DNA of 6,279 nt. Source: Deltaproteobacteria bacterium. Its GTDB lineage: Bacteria; Myxococcota; XYA12-FULL-58-9; JAUUZB01. The translations under genes and the position numbers were made by a program. Shown piece by piece: positions 1 to 5,396 of the stretch. How positions within the stretch are numbered: the first letter of the stretch is position 1; each line of letters begins with the position of its first letter. The stretch covers positions 1 through 6,279 of the forward strand of contig JAUUZB010000273.1 of NCBI GenBank assembly GCA_030590185.1, written 5' to 3'. The notes under the pieces were generated by a model. The model saw only the letters and a program-made list of their open reading frames with translations, ran no database searches and was not told the DNA's origin.

Positions 1-533
1 CCCATCAGGTCGCCATGGCGATCGCCTCGGCCACCTTTTCCGTTTGCCTGGGGATCGGATCAGCCGCCTCGGTTCAGGTGGGCCGGGCCATCGGCCGCGG
101 GGACAGCGAGTCCACCCGCCGGTCGGGCATGCTCGGTGTTGGGATCGGTGCGGCCTTCATGACCTTTGCCGCGTTGATCATGTGGATCGTACCCGCTGCC
201 CTGGCCCGCGGCCTGACCCCGGACCCGGAGGTCGTGACCCTGGCCGCCAGCTTGATTACGGTGGCGGCCGCCTTTCAAATCGTCGACGGCATTCAGGTGG
301 TCGCCAGTGGCGCCCTGCGCGGGGCAGGGATCACGCGTTTCACCTTTGGCGTTCAGCTCGTCAGTCACTGGGCCATCGGCCTACCGGTCGGCATGGTCCT
401 CGCCTATGAGCTGGAGCTCGGACCGGTGGGCCTGTGGTGGGGCCTAACGGTTGGCCTGGCCACCGCCGCGGTGGTGTTGGTGGCGAGGTTCTGGATCCTC
501 ACCGGCGGTCCGATCGCTCGGCTGGACGTCTAG
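1..533 (+). CDS. MATE-family multidrug/cation efflux transporter, C-terminal part (5' end outside window)
   Basis: This is the C-terminal third or so of an inner-membrane MATE (NorM/MdtK type) antiporter, which exports drugs or cationic compounds in exchange for Na+ or H+. The reading frame is already open at base 3 (HQVAM...), so the ATG at 15 is internal and the true start lies upstream. The run AHQ-type entry, then LGIGSAASVQVGRAIGRGD, is the familiar MATE signature in which a helix ends in Gly-rich sequence followed by VGxAxGxGD. About five further hydrophobic segments follow, including the segment around QIVDGIQVVASGALRGAG, which is characteristic of the family's C-terminal bundle, and GPVGLWWGLTVGLATAAVV. 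The frame ends at TAG 531-533. The gene is convergent with the cyclase, and its stop overlaps the stop of a possible small minus-strand ORF. Substrate cannot be told from this fragment. The family call is firm and the drug specificity is unknown. Confidence 0.92.
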   Translation, partial: HQVAMAIASATFSVCLGIGSAASVQVGRAIGRGDSESTRRSGMLGVGIGAAFMTFAALIMWIVPAALARGLTPDPEVVTLAASLITVAAAFQIVDGIQVVASGALRGAGITRFTFGVQLVSHWAIGLPVGMVLAYELELGPVGLWWGLTVGLATAAVVLVARFWILTGGPIARLDV

Positions 534-679
534 ATACTCAGCTCGCCTGGCGGCTGAAAAGGACGACCCAAATCGAGAAGCTTCGAGTCCCGCGTCAGGT
601 AGAACTTCATGTTCGCCAGCATGCGTCGGTGTTGGCGCACGATGGAGTACGCACGAACATCGCCTACGGGCAGCTCCAT
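530..679 (-). CDS. Possible small protein of 49 residues downstream of the cyclase, unrecognised
   Basis: An ATG at 679 opens a 49-codon frame ending in TAG at 532-530. It starts 13 bases after the cyclase stop codon and fills nearly all of the gap before the convergent MATE gene, overlapping that stop by four bases. The product begins MELPVGDVRAYS, contains QHRRMLANMKFYLTRDSK, and ends GRPFQPPGELSI. It is basic, shows no membrane segment or Cys motif, and matches no family I recognise. Most third codon positions are G or C, as in the neighbouring genes. No good Shine-Dalgarno sequence precedes the ATG, so expression would depend on translational coupling to the cyclase. Plus-strand frames are also open here, which weakens the case. 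It could be a real small protein or a chance frame in GC-rich DNA. Confidence 0.4.
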   Translation of the reverse strand: MELPVGDVRAYSIVRQHRRMLANMKFYLTRDSKLLDLGRPFQPPGELSI

Positions 680-692
680 GACCGTGGGACGC

Positions 693-2204
693 TTACCCCA
701 CGCGCCAGGGTTGCACGGCTGCGGAGCGACCCTTTAGCTGAATGGCGTCCTCGGCCATGGCCTCGACCTCTCCGGCAATGAGCTCGGCGGTTGTTGGGCC
801 GCACAGGATCACGCCACCCTTGGCGAGACCCTGGAGCCGGTCCGCCACGTTGACCGTATCGCCGATGGCGGTGAACTCCATGCGTGTGGCTGAGCCCACG
901 TTGCCGAGCAGCACCTCCCCGCTGTTGATGCCGATGCCGACCTCGACCGGCGGTAAGCCGGCCTCGCGACGCTCGCTGGCGAGCACCACGATCCGAGCCT
1001 GGATGGTCTGCGCGGCGCGGACGGCGTTGAGCGCCGCTATCTTCGCCTCCCCAACGTGGAAGATCGCCATGACCTTGTCGCCCACGAACTTGTCGATGAA
1101 GCCCTTGTTCGACTCGATGCCCTCGACCATGACCTCGAAGTAGCTGTTGACCAGCTCGTGCACCTCTTCCGGAGAGAGTTTCTCAGCGAGGCTGGTGAAG
1201 CCACGAATGTCGGCGAAGAGGATCGTGCAGGTTTTGCGCTCCCCCGCCAGGCCAGGCACTTCGCCGCGGGCTAACAGGCGGTCGAGGACCTCGCGGGAGA
1301 CGTAGCGCGAGAAGGAGTCGATCAGCAGCTCCCTCTCGCTCACATCATCGATGACGATCACCGTCGACTCTGCGATGCCCTCGGGATCGAACAGGCGCTC
1401 TGCCCGCACCAGCAGAGTCCGACGCTTGCCGTTGGGGAAGGTTGCCTGGACGCGGCGCAGGGGCAGTCGGCCTTGGCTGCCAACCGCGTAGATCAGCTCC
1501 TCCAGGTCCATCCCCTCAACCCCCACCAACGCCTCCTGCAACGTGCGTCCGATGACCTGCTCGGTGGGAATGCCAAAGATCTCTTCGAGGCGACTCGAGT
1601 AGAGCGTGATCCTTTGTGGATCGATCTCCACCACGGCGACGCCGGCGGACAGGCTCTCGATCACCCGGTCGCTGAGCTCGGTGGCGGCGGTCAGGGCGCG
1701 GCTGGTTTCGTCTACTTCGCGGCTGAGTTTGTGTTTCTCCCGGTCTAAGCGCTGCGTCAGGCGGTTGAGCTCGAGGTTCTTGGCCTTGAGGCGTTGCTCG
1801 ACCATGGCGGTGTAGAAGCCGGCGGCGGTGGTCCCGAGGTCGTGGAGCCGCTCCTCGAGCTGGGCAAAACCATCGGCCAGGTCCGGATCGTCATCCTCTC
1901 CGGCGGTGCGTACGAAGTCGCGGAAGACCGGAAAGGTCGTAAACAGAGCATTGAGGAAGTCGGTGACCTGCATGCCCTCACCGACCCTCTCGCCGGTGAT
2001 CGACATTAGATCCGTGAAGAGGGCGGTCTTTTGCTCGTCACGCAGGGCCGGCATCAGACGCTGCAACAGCCGGGCGACGTTGCCGCCGAGCACGGTGCGA
2101 TCGACCGTTTGGTAAGCTGGGATCTTCTCGACGACGCGAGCGGTCACCTGCTCGATCAGCTGATCGAGATTGTTCTCACACAGGTCGATGACCTTATTGA
2201 GCAT
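693..2204 (-). CDS. Class III adenylate/guanylate cyclase with N-terminal helical and PAS domains
   Basis: This cytoplasmic signalling enzyme (503 residues from the chosen start) probably makes cAMP from ATP. Residues ~1-130 are helical and resemble the RsbR/RsbRD N-terminal sensor type. Residues ~135-175 look like a charged coiled coil. Residues ~178-285 form a PAS domain (SDRVIESLSAGVAVVEIDP, then EEIFGIP). A signalling helix follows (SERELLIDSFSRYVSREVL), then the catalytic domain from ~320. Metal-binding Asp332 (FADIRGFT) and Asp376 (KFVGDKVM) are present, as are purine-site Lys372 and Thr445 (EFTAIGD), Asn452 and Arg456 (DTVNVADRL). Thr in place of Asp at the purine site is common in bacterial class III adenylate cyclases. 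The protein ends in the usual LKGR tail. The ATG at 2204 is preferred because GGGAGATAGG lies just upstream and a promoter sits within the longer frame. A GTG at 2315 would add 37 low-conservation residues. There is no transmembrane segment. The ligand of the sensor domains is unknown. Confidence 0.93.
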   Translation of the reverse strand: MLNKVIDLCENNLDQLIEQVTARVVEKIPAYQTVDRTVLGGNVARLLQRLMPALRDEQKTALFTDLMSITGERVGEGMQVTDFLNALFTTFPVFRDFVRTAGEDDDPDLADGFAQLEERLHDLGTTAAGFYTAMVEQRLKAKNLELNRLTQRLDREKHKLSREVDETSRALTAATELSDRVIESLSAGVAVVEIDPQRITLYSSRLEEIFGIPTEQVIGRTLQEALVGVEGMDLEELIYAVGSQGRLPLRRVQATFPNGKRRTLLVRAERLFDPEGIAESTVIVIDDVSERELLIDSFSRYVSREVLDRLLARGEVPGLAGERKTCTILFADIRGFTSLAEKLSPEEVHELVNSYFEVMVEGIESNKGFIDKFVGDKVMAIFHVGEAKIAALNAVRAAQTIQARIVVLASERREAGLPPVEVGIGINSGEVLLGNVGSATRMEFTAIGDTVNVADRLQGLAKGGVILCGPTTAELIAGEVEAMAEDAIQLKGRSAAVQPWRVG

Positions 2205-2253
2205 CTGTTGCTGCCTATCTCCCTCTGCCAATGTTGAGGCTTGGGGCGACCGC

Positions 2254-2282
2254 AACATACGGCGGGGCGCCCGTGATGGCAA
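2254..2282 (-). promoter_or_regulatory. Sigma-70-like promoter for the cyclase gene
   Basis: On the minus strand TTGCCA (2282-2277) and TATGTT (2259-2254) are separated by exactly 17 bases. That gives five of six and four of six matches to the -35 and -10 consensus. Transcription would begin near 2247, leaving a leader of about 43 bases that carries GGGAGATAGG before the ATG at 2204. The promoter lies downstream of the alternative GTG start at 2315 and so favours the shorter cyclase. It is assigned by eye. Confidence 0.5.
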
Positions 2283-2353
2283 CGTCGCGAGCCAGTCGTG
2301 ACCGCGGTTGGACACGGACTAAATCTCGTCCACGCCGCTGGCCCGGAGGATTG

Positions 2354-2806
2354 CTAGGCGGCTGGGGTCCCCCGTCCCAATTTGATTCGGTAGCTCAACC
2401 AGAGGACGTGGAACGCGGCGAAGATCCCCAGCAGGCCCCAGCCCAACACCGGTCCACCCTCGAGCATGCCCCAGAGGATGCCAATCACCGCGGTGGCGGA
2501 CCAGATGACCTTCAGGTTGAGCATGGCGCGAAAGGCCGGGGCGGGGGCGTTGCGCCCCAGCCAGGACTCGATGCCGATGCCGAACAGCGCGGCCGCCACT
2601 AGACGGGTGGCGAGCGGATCGATGCTCTGCCAGCCCAGCAGGCCGAGGAACCACTCGGGCGCGATAAAGAGCGGCAGGGCAAAGAGGACGTCGGCGATGA
2701 AGTGCACCACGAACCAGGCTCGCAGGCTGTCGGGCACCGCTCCTGCCCTATCGGCAGGCCGTGCGATGTGGGCGATCTCGTGACTCGGCTCTGACAGGGA
2801 AACCAT
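2354..2806 (-). CDS. Small integral membrane protein, four predicted helices, function unknown
   Basis: This 150-residue protein has a polar N-terminus of ~28 residues. Four hydrophobic segments follow at about 31-50 (WFVVHFIADVLFALPLFIAP), 65-84 (LATRLVAAALFGIGIESWLG), 97-117 (NLKVIWSATAVIGILWGM) and 120-140 (VLGWGLLGIFAAFHVLWLSY), with a short basic tail. Acidic or polar residues inside or next to helices (Asp39, Glu80, Lys99) may matter for function. It resembles small uncharacterised bacterial membrane proteins, and I cannot name a family securely. The ATG at 2806 is chosen because a strong GGAGG (2816-2812) sits five bases upstream. The in-frame GTG at 2833 has no such signal. It lies between pyruvate kinase (125-base gap) and the cyclase (149-base gap) on the same strand, and co-transcription is possible but not shown. 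Confidence 0.8.
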   Translation of the reverse strand: MVSLSEPSHEIAHIARPADRAGAVPDSLRAWFVVHFIADVLFALPLFIAPEWFLGLLGWQSIDPLATRLVAAALFGIGIESWLGRNAPAPAFRAMLNLKVIWSATAVIGILWGMLEGGPVLGWGLLGIFAAFHVLWLSYRIKLGRGTPAA

Positions 2807-2931
2807 GGCAACCTCCACGGTCGCAGCCACCACGAAGAACGTGTCGCTTGCGGCCTCGGGGTCCAGTCCCGGCCGGGGGGGAATCGTTACACCCTACGAC
2901 CACGCCGATGGCCGACGCCTACGGCGCCTGA
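2807..2931. other. Gap between pyruvate kinase and the membrane protein gene
   Basis: The stretch holds the GGAGG ribosome-binding site of the membrane protein gene (2812-2816) and a C-rich tract on the minus strand. There is no clear terminator with a T run, no convincing promoter, and no trace of a pyruvate kinase C-terminal domain in any minus-strand frame that I could follow. Confidence 0.5.
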
Positions 2932-3990
2932 CTATTTGCTGTACCGCGCGATCAGCGTGTTGAGGGTGTGAACGACCAGGGTCGGGTGGACGCCGTTCGA
3001 GGTTTCGTCCGAGAGCAGCAGGCTGTCCACTCCTGCCCGCACCGCGGCGGCGACGTCGCCGATTTCTGCGCGTGATGGTCGCGGGCCGGTCCGCATGGTG
3101 GGCAGCAGACCGGTGGCCACGATGCACGGGACCCCCATCTTGTTGCAGCGGCGGGTCAGATCCTCCTGCACCTGCGCGAGCTCCACGAACGGCAACTCCA
3201 CGAACAGGTCGCCACGGCAAATCATGACCGCGAAGGGCCGGTCGTAGGTCTCGGCGGTGGCTGCGATCGCCTCGAGCTTCTCGATGCCGGAGCGCTCCTC
3301 GATCTTGGCGATGATCCCAGCGTCCGGCGCATCGCTCAGCGCGGTGTGCAGGTTGCGCAGATCCTGGGGGTTGCGCACGAAGGAGAGCGCGTACCATTCC
3401 ACTCCGGCACCGATGCCCAAACGGATGGCCCGGCGATCGCGTTCGGAGAGGCGCGGCACGCGTAACACCCGGCCCGGCACGTTGGCGTCCATCTGGGGCG
3501 TGATTTCACCGTTGCCGGCGTCGAGCACCTCGAGCAGCACCGCATCTTCGATCGCGTCGATCTCCTCCGCCTCGGGATCGGCGACCACGGTGCGGATGTT
3601 GCCGTTGTCAAAGGTCACCACGTCGCCAACGTCGAGGTCGCGGGCGAACTCGTAGTTGAACTGCACCGGCCCGGTGGCGAAGCCGACGAAGATCAGATCC
3701 CCCTCGTGGATCTCATACCGGCAGGGAACGATCCGGTTCTCCCCGGTATCCGGGTCGATCTTGTCGGCGGTGGCGTCGACCCGCAGCTGCGGGCCCTTGA
3801 GATCGAGCATTATTGGGACTTCGGAGGCGACGCGCAGCAAGCGGATGTGCTCCTGTATCTCCTCGAGGCTCGCGTAGGCGGTGTTGATGCGCGCCATGCC
3901 CATGCCGGCGCTCGTCATGTCGCGCAGGATCTCGACCTCGTCGGTGCAGGCACCGAGGGTACAAATGATCCGAGGGAATGTGCCGGCCAT
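2932..3990 (-). CDS. Pyruvate kinase, short form lacking the C-terminal regulatory domain
   Basis: It is predicted to convert phosphoenolpyruvate and ADP to pyruvate and ATP, the last step of glycolysis, in the cytoplasm. The N-terminal strand is PRIICTLGA. Arg34 and Asn36 lie in the helix-loop GMARIN, and Asp63, Lys65 and Arg70 in LDLKGPQLR. Residues ~71-172 form the lid (B) domain. Catalytic Lys229 and metal ligand Glu231 are in IIAKIEE, metal ligand Asp261 in CRGDLFVELP, and Thr293 in VATGLLPTM, followed by PRPSRAEIGDVAAAV and LLLSDET. At 352 residues it stops just after the barrel. Usual bacterial enzymes have about 470 residues and a C-terminal allosteric domain. The potassium-site Ser and Thr of the usual enzyme are Ala38 and Leu64, and Glu of KGPE is Gln68. 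The ATG at 3990 has AGGTGG seven bases upstream. It could be a divergent paralogue with altered substrate or ion dependence, but the catalytic core looks intact. Confidence 0.9.
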   Translation of the reverse strand: MAGTFPRIICTLGACTDEVEILRDMTSAGMGMARINTAYASLEEIQEHIRLLRVASEVPIMLDLKGPQLRVDATADKIDPDTGENRIVPCRYEIHEGDLIFVGFATGPVQFNYEFARDLDVGDVVTFDNGNIRTVVADPEAEEIDAIEDAVLLEVLDAGNGEITPQMDANVPGRVLRVPRLSERDRRAIRLGIGAGVEWYALSFVRNPQDLRNLHTALSDAPDAGIIAKIEERSGIEKLEAIAATAETYDRPFAVMICRGDLFVELPFVELAQVQEDLTRRCNKMGVPCIVATGLLPTMRTGPRPSRAEIGDVAAAVRAGVDSLLLSDETSNGVHPTLVVHTLNTLIARYSK

Positions 3991-4042
3991 CAGGGAGCCA
4001 CCTAGCTGAGCACGGCCACAACCTTTGGGGCGGTCGGCCGAT

Positions 4043-4077
4043 GCTCCGCTGACTCCTCTAGCATATCAGCGAGGAGC
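4043..4077. promoter_or_regulatory. Inverted repeat overlapping a possible extended -10 upstream of pyruvate kinase
   Basis: GCTCCGCTGA (4043-4052) pairs with TCAGC and GGAGC (4066-4077, with a two-base bulge) around a 13-base spacer. On the minus strand the same segment contains TGATATGCT (4068-4060), which fits an extended -10 of the TGnTATnnT type. A possible TTGCGG (4085-4080) lies upstream, but its spacing of 14 is short. A start near 4053 would give a leader of about 60 bases to the ATG at 3990. The overlap of dyad and -10 suggests an operator, and both calls are tentative. Confidence 0.3.
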
Positions 4078-4085
4078 GTCCGCAA

Positions 4086-4107
4086 GGGGGAGTTGGGGGG
4101 GGTGGGG
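4086..4107 (+). other. G-tract cluster with quadruplex potential
   Basis: Runs of five (4086-4090), eight (4095-4102) and four (4104-4107) G on the plus strand are separated by loops of four and one bases. The eight-G run can supply two tracts, so four G3 tracts with short loops are available. It lies between the lipoprotein stop and the candidate pyruvate kinase promoter. Function is unknown. Confidence 0.4.
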
Positions 4108-4139
4108 TTGAGGCTCGGGATGTCGTGGGGGAGCCTCGA
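4108..4139 (-). terminator. Possible hairpin terminator after the lipoprotein gene
   Basis: Perfect seven-base arms GAGGCTC (4110-4116) and GAGCCTC (4131-4137) enclose a 14-base loop, and the stem can be extended by a T-G and a T-A pair. It begins about 17 bases after the lipoprotein stop at 4154 when read on the minus strand. No T run follows, only a C-rich tract, so intrinsic termination is uncertain. Confidence 0.3.
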
Positions 4140-4153
4140 ACCCGGGCCAGCCC

Positions 4154-4588
4154 TCAGAGGGCGCTGACCGTCAGGGTGTAGCTGGTCGCCGGGCCAGACC
4201 GAAGGCTAACGGCGATGATGGCGCTCTCGTTGGTGCCGATGTCGATGATGTCGACGGTCGCGTCGGCCGCGGTGGAGTCATCCGCGGCGATGATGTCGGC
4301 GCTGTTCGAGTAGAGCACGTAGAGGTTGAGATCGGAGCTGGAGTTGGCGGGATCGAGGTGCAGACGAAAAGCGCCGGTCCCGGGCGTCAGGTAGTAGAAG
4401 TAATAGAGGTCCTCGACGAAATCGAGCTCGCCGCCGCCAAAGTCGGCGGTCAGGGAGTCGGGGTCGCTTGCGTAGTTGGCGTCGTCCGCGGAGGAGACGT
4501 CGCCGTGGATGACCATGTCGACCCACGGTAGGAGGTACTTGTCGGCCCGGCGCGCGTTTGGCTCCCGCTCATTGATATCTACCGCGGG
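4154..4588 (-). CDS. C-terminal domain of the Cys-repeat lipoprotein, in a shifted frame
   Basis: This frame continues the lipoprotein encoded from 5153 but is one base out of register with it. It is open from a run of six C (4591-4586) to TGA at 4156-4154 and begins AVDINEREPNARRADKYLLP. The E-x-EPN opening, the V-x-G-D-V-S-S-A-D-D core, the acidic LDFVEDLYYFYY segment and the ending RLHLDPANSSSDLNLYVLYS match the style of the bacterial pre-peptidase C-terminal (PPC) beta-sandwich. Such domains are common on secreted and cell-surface proteins. An ATG at 4516 exists but lies inside the domain, cuts off its EPN motif, and has no Shine-Dalgarno sequence, so an independent gene is unlikely. Dropping one C from the run joins the two parts into a protein of about 332 residues. 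Whether the shift is a sequencing error, a real mutation or recoding cannot be settled here. Confidence 0.65.
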   Translation of the reverse strand, partial: PAVDINEREPNARRADKYLLPWVDMVIHGDVSSADDANYASDPDSLTADFGGGELDFVEDLYYFYYLTPGTGAFRLHLDPANSSSDLNLYVLYSNSADIIAADDSTAADATVDIIDIGTNESAIIAVSLRSGPATSYTLTVSAL

Positions 4589-5153
4589 GGGCGGTGAGGG
4601 TCACTACGCCGTTGTGGCCGTCGGTTCCTGGGGCCAGGCCGAGGGATCCGGCGTTGGTGAGTTCACCAAAGACGAGATTCGAGCTGTAGCCGGTGAAGTC
4701 GGAGAGAGTGCTGCCAGGGAAGACCACGTCCGGCGGCGCACAATCGCTCGGCGTCGTGACGTGGGTCTCGAGGTGCGTGCAGTACCCGTCACCACTGAGC
4801 GCGGGGCAATCCTGCGGGGTAGTGTCGGCGTTTTCGTTGTGGGTGCAGTAGTCGTCGCCACGGATCGCAGGGCAATCCTGCGGGGTGTTGGCAACGTTCT
4901 CGTTGTGGGTGCAATCGCCGTCGCCGCGGACCGCTGGGTAATCTTGAGGCGTGTTGAGCGGATTCTCGGTGCCGGTGCACTCGCCGTCCCCCGGGAGGTC
5001 CACTGTCGTTCCCCCTGAGCCGCCGGTGCCGGCCGTACCGCCCGTGCCGGTCGTACCGCCCGTGCCGGTCGTACCGCCCGCGCCGCCGCAGCCCCAAACA
5101 CAGAAAGCCGAGAGCGTGATGATTGCGATGAGGCAATGTCGAGCGTGGGTCAT
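4569..5153 (-). CDS. Secreted Cys-repeat lipoprotein, N-terminal part (frameshifted)
   Basis: The 194-codon frame begins at ATG 5153 with GGAGA five bases upstream. Residues 1-21 form a signal peptide (basic start, hydrophobic IAIITLSAFCVW) ending in VWGC, so Cys22 is the likely lipidated residue after signal peptidase II cleavage. A Gly/Thr linker of ~28 residues follows. Residues 55-142 hold four 22-residue repeats of the form GDGxCTHxENxxNTPQDCPAx. These resemble the CGDGxC...E...CPxDC Cys/Asp-rich repeats often seen on myxobacterial surface proteins, where disulfides and calcium binding are plausible. Repeat 1 has Tyr72 where the others have the second Cys, so Cys59 has no obvious partner. 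Residues ~143-189 lead into the C-terminal domain, but the frame ends prematurely in RGRYQ after a six-C run. The intended product was probably an outer-membrane or surface lipoprotein. Its ligand or substrate is unknown. Confidence 0.75.
   Translation of the reverse strand: MTHARHCLIAIITLSAFCVWGCGGAGGTTGTGGTTGTGGTAGTGGSGGTTVDLPGDGECTGTENPLNTPQDYPAVRGDGDCTHNENVANTPQDCPAIRGDDYCTHNENADTTPQDCPALSGDGYCTHLETHVTTPSDCAPPDVVFPGSTLSDFTGYSSNLVFGELTNAGSLGLAPGTDGHNGVVTLTAPRGRYQ
4586..4591 (-). other. Six-C homopolymer at the lipoprotein frameshift
   Basis: On the coding strand the run reads GCC CCC CGC in the upstream frame and CCC CCC GCG in the downstream frame. Five C would restore one continuous protein (TLTAP followed by AVDINEREPN). 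Seven C gives an immediate TAG. Confidence 0.7.
4728..4991 (-). repeat. Four 66-base tandem repeats coding 22-residue Cys/Asp-rich units
   Basis: The units cover lipoprotein residues 55-76, 77-98, 99-120 and 121-142. The middle two are closest (CTHNEN and TPQDCPA are shared), while the first and last have diverged. The period is an exact multiple of three, so gain or loss of a unit would keep the frame. Confidence 0.85.
5034..5087 (-). repeat. 18-base tandem repeat coding the Gly/Thr linker
   Basis: Two identical 18-base units (5034-5051 and 5052-5069) are followed by a third with three mismatches (5070-5087), and a more diverged copy precedes them. Together they code GGTTGT-type hexapeptides that tether the repeats to the lipidated Cys. 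Such arrays often change in length by slippage. Confidence 0.85.
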
Positions 5154-5396
5154 GCTTCTCTCCGGTGTCGTCTCAGGGGTTTCGCGATGGGGGGTGCCAA
5201 GGCACGGACCGGACCAATCGCAGAGGCTATAAATACATGAGGATTTTCAGCAGGTTATGGCGTCCCCGGGCCCTCCGGGCGTCGGTGCGTCGCATCCCGG
5301 GACGGGCCCCGATCCCATCCTGAGACAGGTACGGCACCCCATTGGATCGTCATGGGGAGCGGAACGTCAGCCCCCCTTTGCTATCGGGTCGCCCGC
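5154..5396. other. Intergenic region between methyltransferase and lipoprotein genes
   Basis: About 240 bases without a supported gene. It holds the lipoprotein ribosome-binding site (GGAGA, 5163-5159). It also holds an unusually AT-rich island, TATAAATA (5228-5235), which may be a -10 region, although no good -35 is seen at standard spacing. A small inverted repeat, CCCCAT (5337-5342) and ATGGGG (5352-5357) with a nine-base loop, lies downstream of the methyltransferase stop but lacks a T run. The plus-strand frames here are Pro/Gly-rich and look non-coding. Confidence 0.4.
5228..5235 (-). promoter_or_regulatory. Possible -10 region for the lipoprotein gene
   Basis: TATTTATA on the minus strand lies about 75 bases upstream of the lipoprotein ATG and stands out from its GC-rich surroundings. 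No recognisable -35 is found 16-18 bases upstream, so the call rests on base composition and position alone. Confidence 0.25.

Noticed and set aside
742..1143. Plus-strand ORF opposite the cyclase catalytic domain
   Set aside because: Antisense shadow of a highly conserved catalytic domain. The product is Ser/Thr/Pro-rich with no family resemblance.
2319..2654. Minus-strand ORF overlapping the membrane protein gene in another frame
   Set aside because: Arg/His/Pro-rich out-of-frame product. The hydrophobic frame with GGAGG is the coding one.
4150..4162. Palindrome GCCCTC-A-GAGGGC at the lipoprotein stop codon
   Set aside because: A one-base loop cannot form a normal hairpin. It probably reflects codon content around the stop.
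4476..5018. Long plus-strand ORF opposite the lipoprotein
   Set aside because: It mirrors the Cys-repeat region on the other strand. Its product is a repetitive Val/Ala/Arg sequence without domain features, and the minus-strand frame has a signal peptide, a ribosome-binding site and recognisable repeats.
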